Source: Candidatus Flavonifractor intestinipullorum (GTDB lineage: Bacteria; Bacillota; Clostridia; Oscillospirales; Oscillospiraceae). Taken from it: a stretch of 64,000 nt of DNA. Made by a program: the position numbers and the translations under genes. The DNA is taken from the NCBI GenBank assembly GCA_019118925.1, contig DWYC01000088.1, forward strand, positions 27,673 to 91,672, written 5' to 3'. The stretch's first letter is position 1. Every line of letters begins with the position of its first letter. Below, in pieces: positions 40,001 to 47,431 of this stretch. The notes under the pieces are model-generated. The model was not told the DNA's origin. It saw only the letters and a program-made list of their open reading frames with translations, and did not search any database.

Positions 40001-42650
40001 CGGTCAGCATGACGTTGGCGGGGTCCGTCTCCAACCAGCAGGCCGTCACGCCGTCTCCGGTGGACAGCAGACGCACGGTGGTCTTATAAGTATTCCCGCC
40101 GGAGGTGAGGGACACCTCCGGGCCGAAGGACGCGCCGTCGAACACCGCTGCGCTCAGCTCGATGTTCTCAGCGGCCTCTTCAAAACTGCCGATGGCCTCT
40201 GCGGGGGTCTGACGGTCCTGCCAGACCACCACGGCGCCGGTGCCGGTGGCCGTCAGAACGGGGGTATAGTCGCTGGTCCCATCGCCGGCGCCCTGCTGCA
40301 CCGGAGCGGGGGCGGACCAGACGAGGCCGTCTTCACTCAGCGCGTAATAGAGCGCCGTCTCCGTCTCGGAGCCGGGGGCCATATCCACATAGACCAGCAG
40401 ATATCTCCCGTCGGACAGCCGCACCAATTGGGGGGCGCTGTCTTCGTATACGCCGTTGCGGAACTGGTCCTCCGCGCTGCGGGTACGCACCGGGGTGGGC
40501 GCGCCGATGGGCTGCATACGTTCCGCGCCCTCGTCGGCCAGCAGAACGCCGGCCCGGGCCATGCGGGAGCCGCCCGTCGGATAGAGCTGCACGGAGGCAA
40601 ACGGCTCCTCGGCCTCCAGCTTGAAGCCGAGCAGTTTCAGATTGGCCACAAAACTGCCGCTGAGCTTGACCGTCAGCCCCTCGCGCAAGGTATCGAAGGG
40701 GATGCGCAGGCTCGTATCCAGAGAGCCTTTGAGACCGCCGCCCACGGAAGCGATTCCTTTCACGCCGGCGTTGAGGGTTCCGGTGACAGCGGGCCCGGCC
40801 TCAATGGTTGCCTGGGGGACAAAGGTGACCTTGGCGTCCCGCAGGACCACAAAGTTGAATATACCCTTGGCGTCCATCTCCCATGTGACCTCAAAGAACG
40901 CCCACGGAACCAGGAAAGGACCGCTGGCAATGGGCTTATCCCCGGTGGAGATGCCCAGGACGATGCCGCCGCTCGTCAGATTCAGCGCTCCGGTGGCGTA
41001 GCTGACCTCGGCATAACCGCCGAGGAAATAGTCGCAATTCAGAAGGAAATTGCCGCTCTTTTTCACGCTGCCCCGGAGACTCCGGAAGTCGTTGTAAATT
41101 TCTCGGGCGGATTTCTGGCTGAACTTGCTGACGATGCTCTTATAGATTGGGTAGCGGTCCTCCCAGTAAGAGTCGTTCTCAAAGTCGTGTCCGAAGAGGA
41201 CCTCATATTTCTTCTCTTCCGAGTCGCCCTTGATGCTGACGTCCAGCTCGCCCAGATTAAAGCCGATATCCAGGTCCAGGAGGTTATAGTCCCGGCCCAG
41301 GAGCCGGATTGTCGGCCCGGCGAGGGAGCCGCTGCCGCTGGACGGGTTCTGGAACATCTCCTCCCGGAGCGAAGTGGGCTCCCAGGTCTCGTCCGGGTCC
41401 GGCACTTCGGGGCCCATGGTAAAGGGGACCAGGAAAATCTCCTGGCTCGTCACGTCTACGTTGCCCAGGTTTACGCTGACGTATCCGGCTTTGGAGATGA
41501 CGACATTGGGGATGGGATTGCTGCGGGTGCGGATGGTCACCATGCCGTTGGCGTCCGTGACGGCATTTCCGCCGTTCCAGGTGACAAGGGCCCCGGCTAC
41601 CGGGAGGTTTGTCTCGGAATCCGCCACGCGGAACAGGTAATCCTGCGCCGGACGGGCGCCGCCCAGCACCACCTGCGCGTACTCCAGCAGATCCGCGCGG
41701 AAATCACCGTACAGCTCCACCTGAATGCCGCCGGTATAAGCGGCCAGTGCGCCGTACTCCTCCGCCACATTGCCGGGGGTGACGGTGGAGACCTGGATAT
41801 CCTGCTCCTGAAGCAGGCTCGCCATCTGCTCCAGCCCCGAGATCCCGTGGGTATTGTTGGATTTGCAGCCCGCATCCGTGATCAGGATGGCGAACTTATA
41901 CGCCTCGGAGCTCCAGAGCATACTGCCGTTGGTGAGATTTCCCAGACCGTCGATGGGCGTCTCGTCAGAGTCGCCGCCGCCGCCCACATTTACGCCGGTC
42001 AGCGCGGACACAAACTGCGAAACGTTCATCCACGGCGTGTGATTGGGCTGATGCACGGTGGTGGAATCCGTTCCGTCCGCCGTAATGTCGCGGTAATCGA
42101 TCAGCGCAAGGCGGAGGGTCACTCCCATCTCCGCAAATTCCATCGCAAATTCCGCCACATTTTCCTTGACGTTGGAAATCGCGCTGGACATCGAGCCGGT
42201 GGAGTCGATGACAAAGACCAGGTCCACCTGCGTAGTCTCCGCAGAGTCGGAGAGCAGGCCGGGCTTGACGGCCATCTCATCCAGAATCTTGTACAGGTAC
42301 TCGTTGCTCGTGTCCACATAGTCCTGCGGGAGCTGGTTGAGCGCGGCGCCGTCCGCGGCGTCCAGCTGCTCGGACACCAGACCGGTCACACGCTGCCCCC
42401 ACTCCTCAGGCACCTCAAACCGGTAGCCCTCTTCTGTGGCAGAGAGCTTTTTGGCCGGCGCTCCGGTGAGGGACGACACCAGCGAGGCGGCCATCTCCTC
42501 GCTGACCTCCAAGGGCATGTCCTCATAGGAGCGCGCGTCCGCACCGGCGCTGTTTCGGGCGGCCAGTGCAGACATGGGCAACAGGGATACGACCATGCAA
42601 AAAGTCAATACGATGCTGATGAATCGGCTGCATTTTGGATGTGCGTTCAT
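37077..42650 (-). CDS. Large secreted surface protein: signal peptide, vWA, Big2-like, InlB-type repeat and three C-terminal SLH domains
   Basis: 1857 aa; DLVFVIDSTGSMSSAI MIDAS; VTLTPASAVLPVGGSTTLRATVLPESASNQELRWS Big2; FDANGGSVSPEYMETVDG InlB-like; FQDVSAEAWYRSAVEYVYANGLMAG and two further SLH repeats. Confidence 0.92.
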   Translation of the reverse strand: MNAHPKCSRFISIVLTFCMVVSLLPMSALAARNSAGADARSYEDMPLEVSEEMAASLVSSLTGAPAKKLSATEEGYRFEVPEEWGQRVTGLVSEQLDAADGAALNQLPQDYVDTSNEYLYKILDEMAVKPGLLSDSAETTQVDLVFVIDSTGSMSSAISNVKENVAEFAMEFAEMGVTLRLALIDYRDITADGTDSTTVHQPNHTPWMNVSQFVSALTGVNVGGGGDSDETPIDGLGNLTNGSMLWSSEAYKFAILITDAGCKSNNTHGISGLEQMASLLQEQDIQVSTVTPGNVAEEYGALAAYTGGIQVELYGDFRADLLEYAQVVLGGARPAQDYLFRVADSETNLPVAGALVTWNGGNAVTDANGMVTIRTRSNPIPNVVISKAGYVSVNLGNVDVTSQEIFLVPFTMGPEVPDPDETWEPTSLREEMFQNPSSGSGSLAGPTIRLLGRDYNLLDLDIGFNLGELDVSIKGDSEEKKYEVLFGHDFENDSYWEDRYPIYKSIVSKFSQKSAREIYNDFRSLRGSVKKSGNFLLNCDYFLGGYAEVSYATGALNLTSGGIVLGISTGDKPIASGPFLVPWAFFEVTWEMDAKGIFNFVVLRDAKVTFVPQATIEAGPAVTGTLNAGVKGIASVGGGLKGSLDTSLRIPFDTLREGLTVKLSGSFVANLKLLGFKLEAEEPFASVQLYPTGGSRMARAGVLLADEGAERMQPIGAPTPVRTRSAEDQFRNGVYEDSAPQLVRLSDGRYLLVYVDMAPGSETETALYYALSEDGLVWSAPAPVQQGAGDGTSDYTPVLTATGTGAVVVWQDRQTPAEAIGSFEEAAENIELSAAVFDGASFGPEVSLTSGGNTYKTTVRLLSTGDGVTACWLETDPANVMLTGGGVQIQTASLRSGVWSAPETVDAVHVSAGGLTGFDAGVVDGTPMVVYAEDDQLRYYGLDGASDRGTLSTSGPLSSLQTVDGRLYWSDARGLVSWDGTSTGVAEDTLWLDGAEFTLLSSEGRRMILVRQSTGFANELYLSVEQDGWTSPVPVTSYGMSLSAAGAVLDHEGRLHWAVGRTEVAEEVAGGASVFGGSDLAVGSYTPEAAVIVSEDAYLSDVELMQAEAGDTVGVSFQLSNQGAAAAEGPYATVAGRDGEEIKSSLYVIDESDPERAEVLLRRMAPGETLWASAKYTLPDAWEADVLTVRIYDGTDRLLGWAQAELPAAAPDLAVEQVQVSRTAEGALVTATIRNLGSDADQVTAVLTQEAVSDRESQSLGRLAAGASQEVSFAVSGDGGRLTASSAYDYKRFTISVSEAGGAEIALANNSASALLAPLAVSQLRFTGLSEAELEEGAITLNADTGETRKLSCELLPDGAAATISWMSDNTQVATVDSEGQVRAVGAGTAHIRAVVNESIGGTPVEASLTVRVTGTVDDAVTGVTLTPASAVLPVGGSTTLRATVLPESASNQELRWSVEPAGVVELTEEDGRTATVKALANGVAQVTVTTLDGGFTAGSTITVGDEVTVAFDANGGSVSPEYMETVDGMLPELPVPTRSGYSFEGWYTEAAGGTRITEETVFTQNATVYARWSAGSSGGGDSSGPSTYSITLPSTDNGSVTASRTRAAAGTTVTLTVSPDRGYTLESLEVLRSNGAAVPLSAGGENTYRFTMPAAQVRVEAVFVRTIDDGDTPLGGLPFQDVSAEAWYRSAVEYVYANGLMAGVSDSAFHPDAATTRGMIVSILYRLEGSPAVSGAASFADVPAGQWYSDAVAWAASEGIVSGYSSSRFGPSDLITREQMASILYRYAQYKGMDTAARAELSAYADAPSVSAWAQTAMQWAVGAELISGTGQNALNPLGFATRAEAAAVLMRFCEK

Positions 42651-42880
42651 AATCTCTATTCCCCTCTCATGAAATAATGGTACGGATTATGCGGTCCCAT
42701 GGCCCCCTCTCTCAACGCGGTATTTTCTGTGCCTGTCCATAGCCCTTTGCTATGAATGTATTCCAGTATAATGAGAAAAAACAAATTTTGCATTATCCTG
42801 TGATAATTTGGGAGAAGAAAACATCCGGCGGCCGCGGGCATTTGCCGCAAAAGGCGTCGGAAACTGGATGAGAACGCAAA

Positions 42881-42918
42881 AAAGCCTTGAACCCGCGGTA
42901 CCGCGGGTTCAAGGCTTT
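42881..42918. terminator. Perfect 38-bp palindrome, probable terminator hairpin
   Basis: AAAGCCTTGAACCCGCGGTACCGCGGGTTCAAGGCTTT. Confidence 0.65.
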
Positions 42919-42965
42919 TCCCACCGGAGCAGTAAAATGAGCGCGCGATGCGTTTTACAATGAAA

Positions 42966-43006
42966 TAAAAAGCTCGTCGCAAGCGATATATCGCTTGCGA
43001 CGAGCT
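42966..43006 (-). terminator. tRNA-Arg terminator: perfect 36-bp palindrome plus T tract
   Basis: AGCTCGTCGCAAGCGATATATCGCTTGCGACGAGCT (42971-43006) followed on the minus strand by TTTTATTTCA. Confidence 0.8.
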
Positions 43007-43082
43007 GGCACGCCCGAAGGGACTCGAACCCCCAACATTCAGAACCGGAATCTGACGCTCTATCCAATTGAACTACGGACGC
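43006..43082 (-). tRNA. tRNA-Arg(CCG)
   Basis: Minus strand GCGTCCGTAGTTCAATTGGATAGAGCGTCAGATTCCGGTTCTGAATGTTGGGGGTTCGAGTCCCTTCGGGCGTGCCA folds as a cloverleaf; anticodon loop TTCCGGT; CCA encoded. Confidence 0.93.
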
Positions 43083-43189
43083 ATGTCACCGCTTGGGACC
43101 AGATTATTATAACAGGCCCGGCCGGATTTGTAAAGGGCCGTTTGAAAAAAATTTGGCCCTTTTCTCCGGAGGGGAGCGGGATGCTCATA

Positions 43190-43218
43190 TTGACATATGC
43201 CGGAAATAAGACTATAGT
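43190..43218 (+). promoter_or_regulatory. Sigma-A-like promoter
   Basis: TTGACA-17-TATAGT upstream of the DUF134-NifX gene. Confidence 0.7.
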
Positions 43219-43268
43219 TATTTCAGAGCAACAAGCGCCGGAACGCATGGAGAGAAGGACGGTGGGAG

Positions 43269-44042
43269 ATGGCCAGACCGAGAAAATACCGGAATGTATG
43301 CAGCGCGCCGGAGACCGCGGTCTTTTGTCCGGCGGAGGGGAGCGCGGCCCCGCCCGTGGTGCTGACGGTGGACGAGTATGAGACGCTCCGCCTCATTGAC
43401 CGGGAGGGATACTCGCAGGCCCAGTGCGGCGTGCATATGGACATCGCCCGCACCACCGTGCAGATGGTGTACGCCTCAGCCCGAAAAAAGGTGGCCGACG
43501 CCCTGGTGGAGGGGCGGACGCTGCGGATCGAGGGGGGCGACTACCGGCTGTGCAACGGGACGGCGCGGGACGGCGGCTGCCGCGGCTGCCGGAAGCGCCG
43601 CCTCAGCCGGAAATCAGAACAATCAGGAGGAGATCCCATGAGAATCGCAGTGACATTTGAGCAGGGGCAGATTTTTCCGCACTTTGGTCACACAAAGCAG
43701 TTTAAAATCTACGATGTGGCCGACGGCAAGGTGGTCTCCGCCCGGGTAGTGGACACCAACGGCCAGGGACACGGCGCTCTGGCGGGGATGCTGGGGGCTC
43801 TGGGGGTGGATACCCTCATCTGCGGGGGCATTGGCGGCGGAGCCCGCTCTGCCCTGGACGCCCAGGGAATCCGGCTCTACGGCGGCGCCGGCGGGGAGGC
43901 CGACCGGGCGGTGGAAGCCCTTCTGGCGGGCGAGCTGGACTATGATCCCCAGGCCCATTGCAGCGGACACGGCCACGGCGAAGGACATACCTGCGGCGGC
44001 CATGCGGGTGGAGCATCGTGCGGCCACGGCTGCCGGGAATGA
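43269..44042 (+). CDS. Fusion of DUF134 DNA-binding domain and dinitrogenase Fe-Mo cofactor (NifX/NifB-type) domain with His/Cys-rich tail
   Basis: MARPRKYRNVCSAPE...LTVDEYETLRLIDREGYSQAQCGVHMDIARTTVQMVYASARKKVADAL (DUF134); MRIAVTFEQGQIFPHFGHTKQFKIYDV (NifX-like); tail HCSGHGHGEGHTCGGHAGGASCGHGC. Confidence 0.9.
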   Translation: MARPRKYRNVCSAPETAVFCPAEGSAAPPVVLTVDEYETLRLIDREGYSQAQCGVHMDIARTTVQMVYASARKKVADALVEGRTLRIEGGDYRLCNGTARDGGCRGCRKRRLSRKSEQSGGDPMRIAVTFEQGQIFPHFGHTKQFKIYDVADGKVVSARVVDTNGQGHGALAGMLGALGVDTLICGGIGGGARSALDAQGIRLYGGAGGEADRAVEALLAGELDYDPQAHCSGHGHGEGHTCGGHAGGASCGHGCRE

Positions 44043-44054
44043 GGAGGAGAGAGC

Positions 44055-44414
44055 ATGATATTTCTGCACTACCCCGCCTGCGGAACCTGTAAAAAGGCGA
44101 AACAGTGGCTGGAGGAGAAGGGGACGGCCTATACGCCCCGGGATATTAAGGCGGAACATCCGGCTTTGGAGGAGCTGCGGAACTGGGTGGAGCGCAGCGG
44201 CCTGCCGCTGAAGCGGTTTTTCAACACCAGCGGGCAGCAGTACCGCGCTCTGGGCCTCAAAGACCGTCTGAGCGCCCTCTCAGAGGAGGAACAGCTGACG
44301 CTGCTGGCCTCCGACGGGATGCTGGTCAAGCGCCCGATTTTGGTCGGGGAGGACTTCGTCCTGGTGGGATTCCGGCCAAAGGAGTGGGCGGAGAAGCTGG
44401 GCGTATCCGAATAA
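44055..44414 (+). CDS. Arsenate reductase (ArsC)/Spx family protein
   Basis: FLHYPACGTCKKAKQWLEEKGTAYTPRDIKAEHPALEELRNWVERSGLPLKRFFNTSGQQYR. Confidence 0.92.
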   Translation: MIFLHYPACGTCKKAKQWLEEKGTAYTPRDIKAEHPALEELRNWVERSGLPLKRFFNTSGQQYRALGLKDRLSALSEEEQLTLLASDGMLVKRPILVGEDFVLVGFRPKEWAEKLGVSE

Positions 44415-44468
44415 AAAACGGGCGGAGGGATCTTTATCCCTCCGCCCGCGGCATATTACATTTAAAGG

Positions 44469-45527
44469 TTAGTGCAGGGCCGCGTCGCAGTAGGCGCAGC
44501 AGGCCACCCCGCCGTTGTCCTTTACCAGCGGGGGCAGGTAGTGGTCGGTCTGGGTGATGCAGCGGGGGTTGGAGCACACCGGGGCCGTTCCGATCTCCAC
44601 CGGCTCCGGCCTCTGCCGGGGCTGATTGGCCAGGTCGGCGAGCAGGGCCATGCGGGAGAACATGCCGTACCGGGCCTGCTCAAAATAGGCCGCCCGAGGG
44701 TCGTCGTCCACGTCCAGAGCGATCTCGTCCACCCGGGGCAGGGGGTGCATGACCAGCATGTTTTTCCGCGCCCGCTCCAGCTTGCGGCGGGTGAGAATGT
44801 AAATGCCCTTGTTGCGCTCGTACTCCAGGGGGTCCACAAAGCGCTCCCGCTGGATGCGGGTCATGTAGAGCACGTCCAGCTGGGGAATGACGTTTTCCAG
44901 ACCCGTGACCTCCACGCTCCAGAGTCCGTGCTCCTTCATAAAGGAGCGGATGTACTCGGGTACCGCCAGCTCCCGGGGGGAGATGAGGTAAAACTTTACG
45001 CGGTCGAACTTGGCCAGGGCCTTGATGAGAGAGTGGACGGTGCGTCCGTTTTTCAAATCGCCGCACAGGCCGATGGAGATGCCGTCCACCCCGCCCAGCA
45101 GGCGGGTGATGGTGGTCAGGTCGGTGGTGGTCTGGGTGGGGTGCATGTGCCCGCCGTCGCCGGCGTTGATGACGGGCACGTCCGAGTAGAGGGAGGCCGC
45201 CTTGGCCGCCCCCTCCCGGGGGTTGCGCATGACCACCACGTCGGCGTAGCCCGAGACCATCTTTATGGTGTCCTTCAGGCACTCGCCCTTGGCCACGGAG
45301 GAGGAGTTGGGGTCGGCAAAGCCGAACACCGTGCCGCCCACCCGGAGCATGGCGGTCTGGAAGGAGAAATTCGTCCGGGTAGAGGGCTCAAAAAAGAGGG
45401 TGGCCGCCACCCGCCCCCGACAGGCGTCCATAAAATCGGCGGGGTGGTCGATGATGGCGCTGGTCCGTTGGTACAGCGCCTCCCACTCCGCCCGGGACAG
45501 ATCTCCAAAGTCGATCAGATGCCGCAT
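44469..45527 (-). CDS. pyrB: Aspartate carbamoyltransferase catalytic chain with C-terminal PyrI-like zinc domain
   Basis: FFEPSTRTNFSFQTAMLRVGG and HPLPRVDEI motifs; C-terminal CSNPRCITQTDHYLPPLVKDNGGVACCAYC (CX4C...CX2C); start trimmed to MRHLIDFG. Confidence 0.93.
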   Translation of the reverse strand: MRHLIDFGDLSRAEWEALYQRTSAIIDHPADFMDACRGRVAATLFFEPSTRTNFSFQTAMLRVGGTVFGFADPNSSSVAKGECLKDTIKMVSGYADVVVMRNPREGAAKAASLYSDVPVINAGDGGHMHPTQTTTDLTTITRLLGGVDGISIGLCGDLKNGRTVHSLIKALAKFDRVKFYLISPRELAVPEYIRSFMKEHGLWSVEVTGLENVIPQLDVLYMTRIQRERFVDPLEYERNKGIYILTRRKLERARKNMLVMHPLPRVDEIALDVDDDPRAAYFEQARYGMFSRMALLADLANQPRQRPEPVEIGTAPVCSNPRCITQTDHYLPPLVKDNGGVACCAYCDAALH

Positions 45528-45687
45528 GCCATGCGCTCCCTTTCTTATCATAGGATCGTTTTTCGCCCTATCATATCACACTTTCCACGCGGGGACAAGG
45601 ACGGGAAGATAAATTTTTCGCCCTTGCGGGAACCGGGGCAGGGTGCTATACTAGAGGCCGCAAAGCAGGTGGGGAGGGGGCAAAGGG

Positions 45688-46641
45688 ATGGGCCGGGAGC
45701 TGCGGGGGCGCTTTGCCCCCAGTCCCAGCGGGCGGATGCACGCGGGGAATCTGTTTACGGCGCTGCTCGCCTGGCTCTCGGTGCGCAGCCGGGGCGGAAC
45801 CATGGTGCTGCGGATGGAGGACCTGGACCCGGACCGGTGCCGGGAGGAGTACGCCCGCGTTCTGGCCGGGGACCTGGAATGGCTGGGCCTGGACTGGGAC
45901 GAGGGGTACGGAACGGGCGGGGCCCGGGGCCCGTATCTCCAGAGCGAGCGCACGGACTGCTACGCCGCCTGCTTCCGAAGCCTGGAGGAGCGGGGATTGG
46001 TCTACCCCTGTTTCTGCACCCGGGCCGAGCGTTTGGCGGCTTCCGCTCCCCACCGCGCCGACGGGCAGGCGGTCTACGGCGGGCGGTGCCGGAATCTGAC
46101 GGGCGGGGAGCGGGCGCGGCTGGCCCAAACGCGCCGGCCGGCCTGGCGGGTGCGGGTGCCGGAGGAAGACGTTTCCTTTTCCGACGGCCATCTCGGCGTC
46201 TACCGGGAGAATCTGGCCCGGGACTGCGGGGACTTTATCGTCCGCCGGTCCGACGGGGTGTACGCCTACCAGCTGGCGGTGACGGCCGACGACGGGGCCA
46301 TGGCCATTACTCAGGTGGTTCGGGGGTCCGATCTGCTCTCGTCCACCCCGCGGCAGCTCTACCTCTACCGGCTGCTGGGTCTGGATGCGCCGGAGTTCTA
46401 TCATGTGCCCCTGCTGTGCGCCGCGGACGGCCGGCGGCTGTCCAAACGGGACGGAGACCTGGACCTGGGGGCGCTGCGGGCGCGTTTTTCCCCGGAGGCG
46501 CTCACCGGACGGCTGGCCTGGCTGGCGGGGCTGCTGGAGCGGCCCGAACCGGTGGAGCCCCGGGAGCTCATCCCCTCCTTTTCCTGGGAAAAGATTCCAC
46601 GTGAGGACATTTTGGTTCCAAAGGGACTGTTTGAGAAATAA
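45688..46641 (+). CDS. gluQ: Glutamyl-Q tRNA(Asp) synthetase
   Basis: GRFAPSPSGRMHAGNLFTALLAWL HIGH-like motif, single catalytic domain (about 317 aa), RLSKRDGD. Confidence 0.9.
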   Translation: MGRELRGRFAPSPSGRMHAGNLFTALLAWLSVRSRGGTMVLRMEDLDPDRCREEYARVLAGDLEWLGLDWDEGYGTGGARGPYLQSERTDCYAACFRSLEERGLVYPCFCTRAERLAASAPHRADGQAVYGGRCRNLTGGERARLAQTRRPAWRVRVPEEDVSFSDGHLGVYRENLARDCGDFIVRRSDGVYAYQLAVTADDGAMAITQVVRGSDLLSSTPRQLYLYRLLGLDAPEFYHVPLLCAADGRRLSKRDGDLDLGALRARFSPEALTGRLAWLAGLLERPEPVEPRELIPSFSWEKIPREDILVPKGLFEK

Positions 46642-46765
46642 ATCGCACGGTATGTAGTATTTTTCTTGATAAAATAATCAAGAAGGTAAAATGACAGAGG
46701 GCTTGCATTCAAAATGCCGATATGGTATAATCCAACCATCGAAAAAACAAATATTGCTGGATGAA

Positions 46766-46957
46766 AGCTGCGGGAGAGCGTTTTGGACTGCCTCCAGAAC
46801 CACCGAAGGTATAACGGCTCCATGTGCCGAGTGGAGTACGAATTTCTCAGGTATCCGTACCGCAGCTGGACAGAACTCTGAAAAGTCCATGATTTCATGG
46901 CGCCGAAGGTGCAACTCCGTCAAGGGGGAAACTCTCAGGTTAGGTACAGAGTGCAGG
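46766..46957 (+). ncRNA. Tandem glycine riboswitch (gcvT motif)
   Basis: GCGGGAGAGC...ACCACCGAAGG...CTCAGGTATCCGTACCGCAGCTGGACAGA then GCGCCGAAGGTGCAACTCCGTCAAGGGGGAAACTCTCAGGTTAGGTACAGAG; upstream of glycine reductase genes. Confidence 0.9.
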
Positions 46958-47015
46958 GCAAAGGGAGTAATGCATGATAGCCGCATGCATCCGTTTGTGC
47001 CTGCACTCTGTTTTT
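46947..47015 (+). terminator. Riboswitch expression-platform terminator
   Basis: CAGAGTGCAGG (46947-46957) pairs with CCTGCACTCTG (47000-47010) followed by TTTTTG; internal TGCATG/CATGCA. Confidence 0.85.
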
Positions 47016-47036
47016 GTCTGCAGAGGAGGAATCGCA

Positions 47037-47423
47037 TTGCTTCTGGTGACAAACAATGAGAAGGTCCGGGCCAAGTACGCCGCCGTGTGTACGCTCCGCT
47101 TTGTGGAGGGCGGGCACAACGACGTACTTAAGGTTGTGCGGGATCTGGTCCACAAGGGGCACAAGCTGCTCACCCATCCCCTGGCGGGCAGCGTGAAACC
47201 CAATGAGACCCCGTTCCGCTCGGTGGCCCTCACCGAGGAGCCGGGGCCGCTGGATCTGGAGTCTCTGGAGCTCATTGAAAAGGCGCTGGGGATGCTCCGG
47301 CAGTTCAAGCCCCGCTTCCAGCGCGGCGAGGACGCTCCTCCCGACATGCGGGAGGACTTTGCAGAAATCGATTATCGGCTGATTGACGGGGCGCTTGCCT
47401 CGCAGACAGAAGGAAAAATTTAA
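47037..47423 (+). CDS. grdX: GrdX family protein (TTG start)
   Basis: LLVTNNEKVRAKYAAVCTLRFVEGGHNDVLKVVRDLVHKGHKLLTHPLAGSVKPNETPFRSV; TTG behind GAGGAGGA; the longer ORF start (46974) lies inside the terminator. Confidence 0.85.
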   Translation: MLLVTNNEKVRAKYAAVCTLRFVEGGHNDVLKVVRDLVHKGHKLLTHPLAGSVKPNETPFRSVALTEEPGPLDLESLELIEKALGMLRQFKPRFQRGEDAPPDMREDFAEIDYRLIDGALASQTEGKI

Positions 47424-47431
47424 AAAGGAGA

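Noticed and set aside
36975-42677. 1900-aa plus-strand ORF
   Set aside because: Exactly antisense to the SLH/vWA surface protein; low-complexity G/A/H/Q/V-rich translation typical of the mirror frame of a GC-rich gene, no domain motif.
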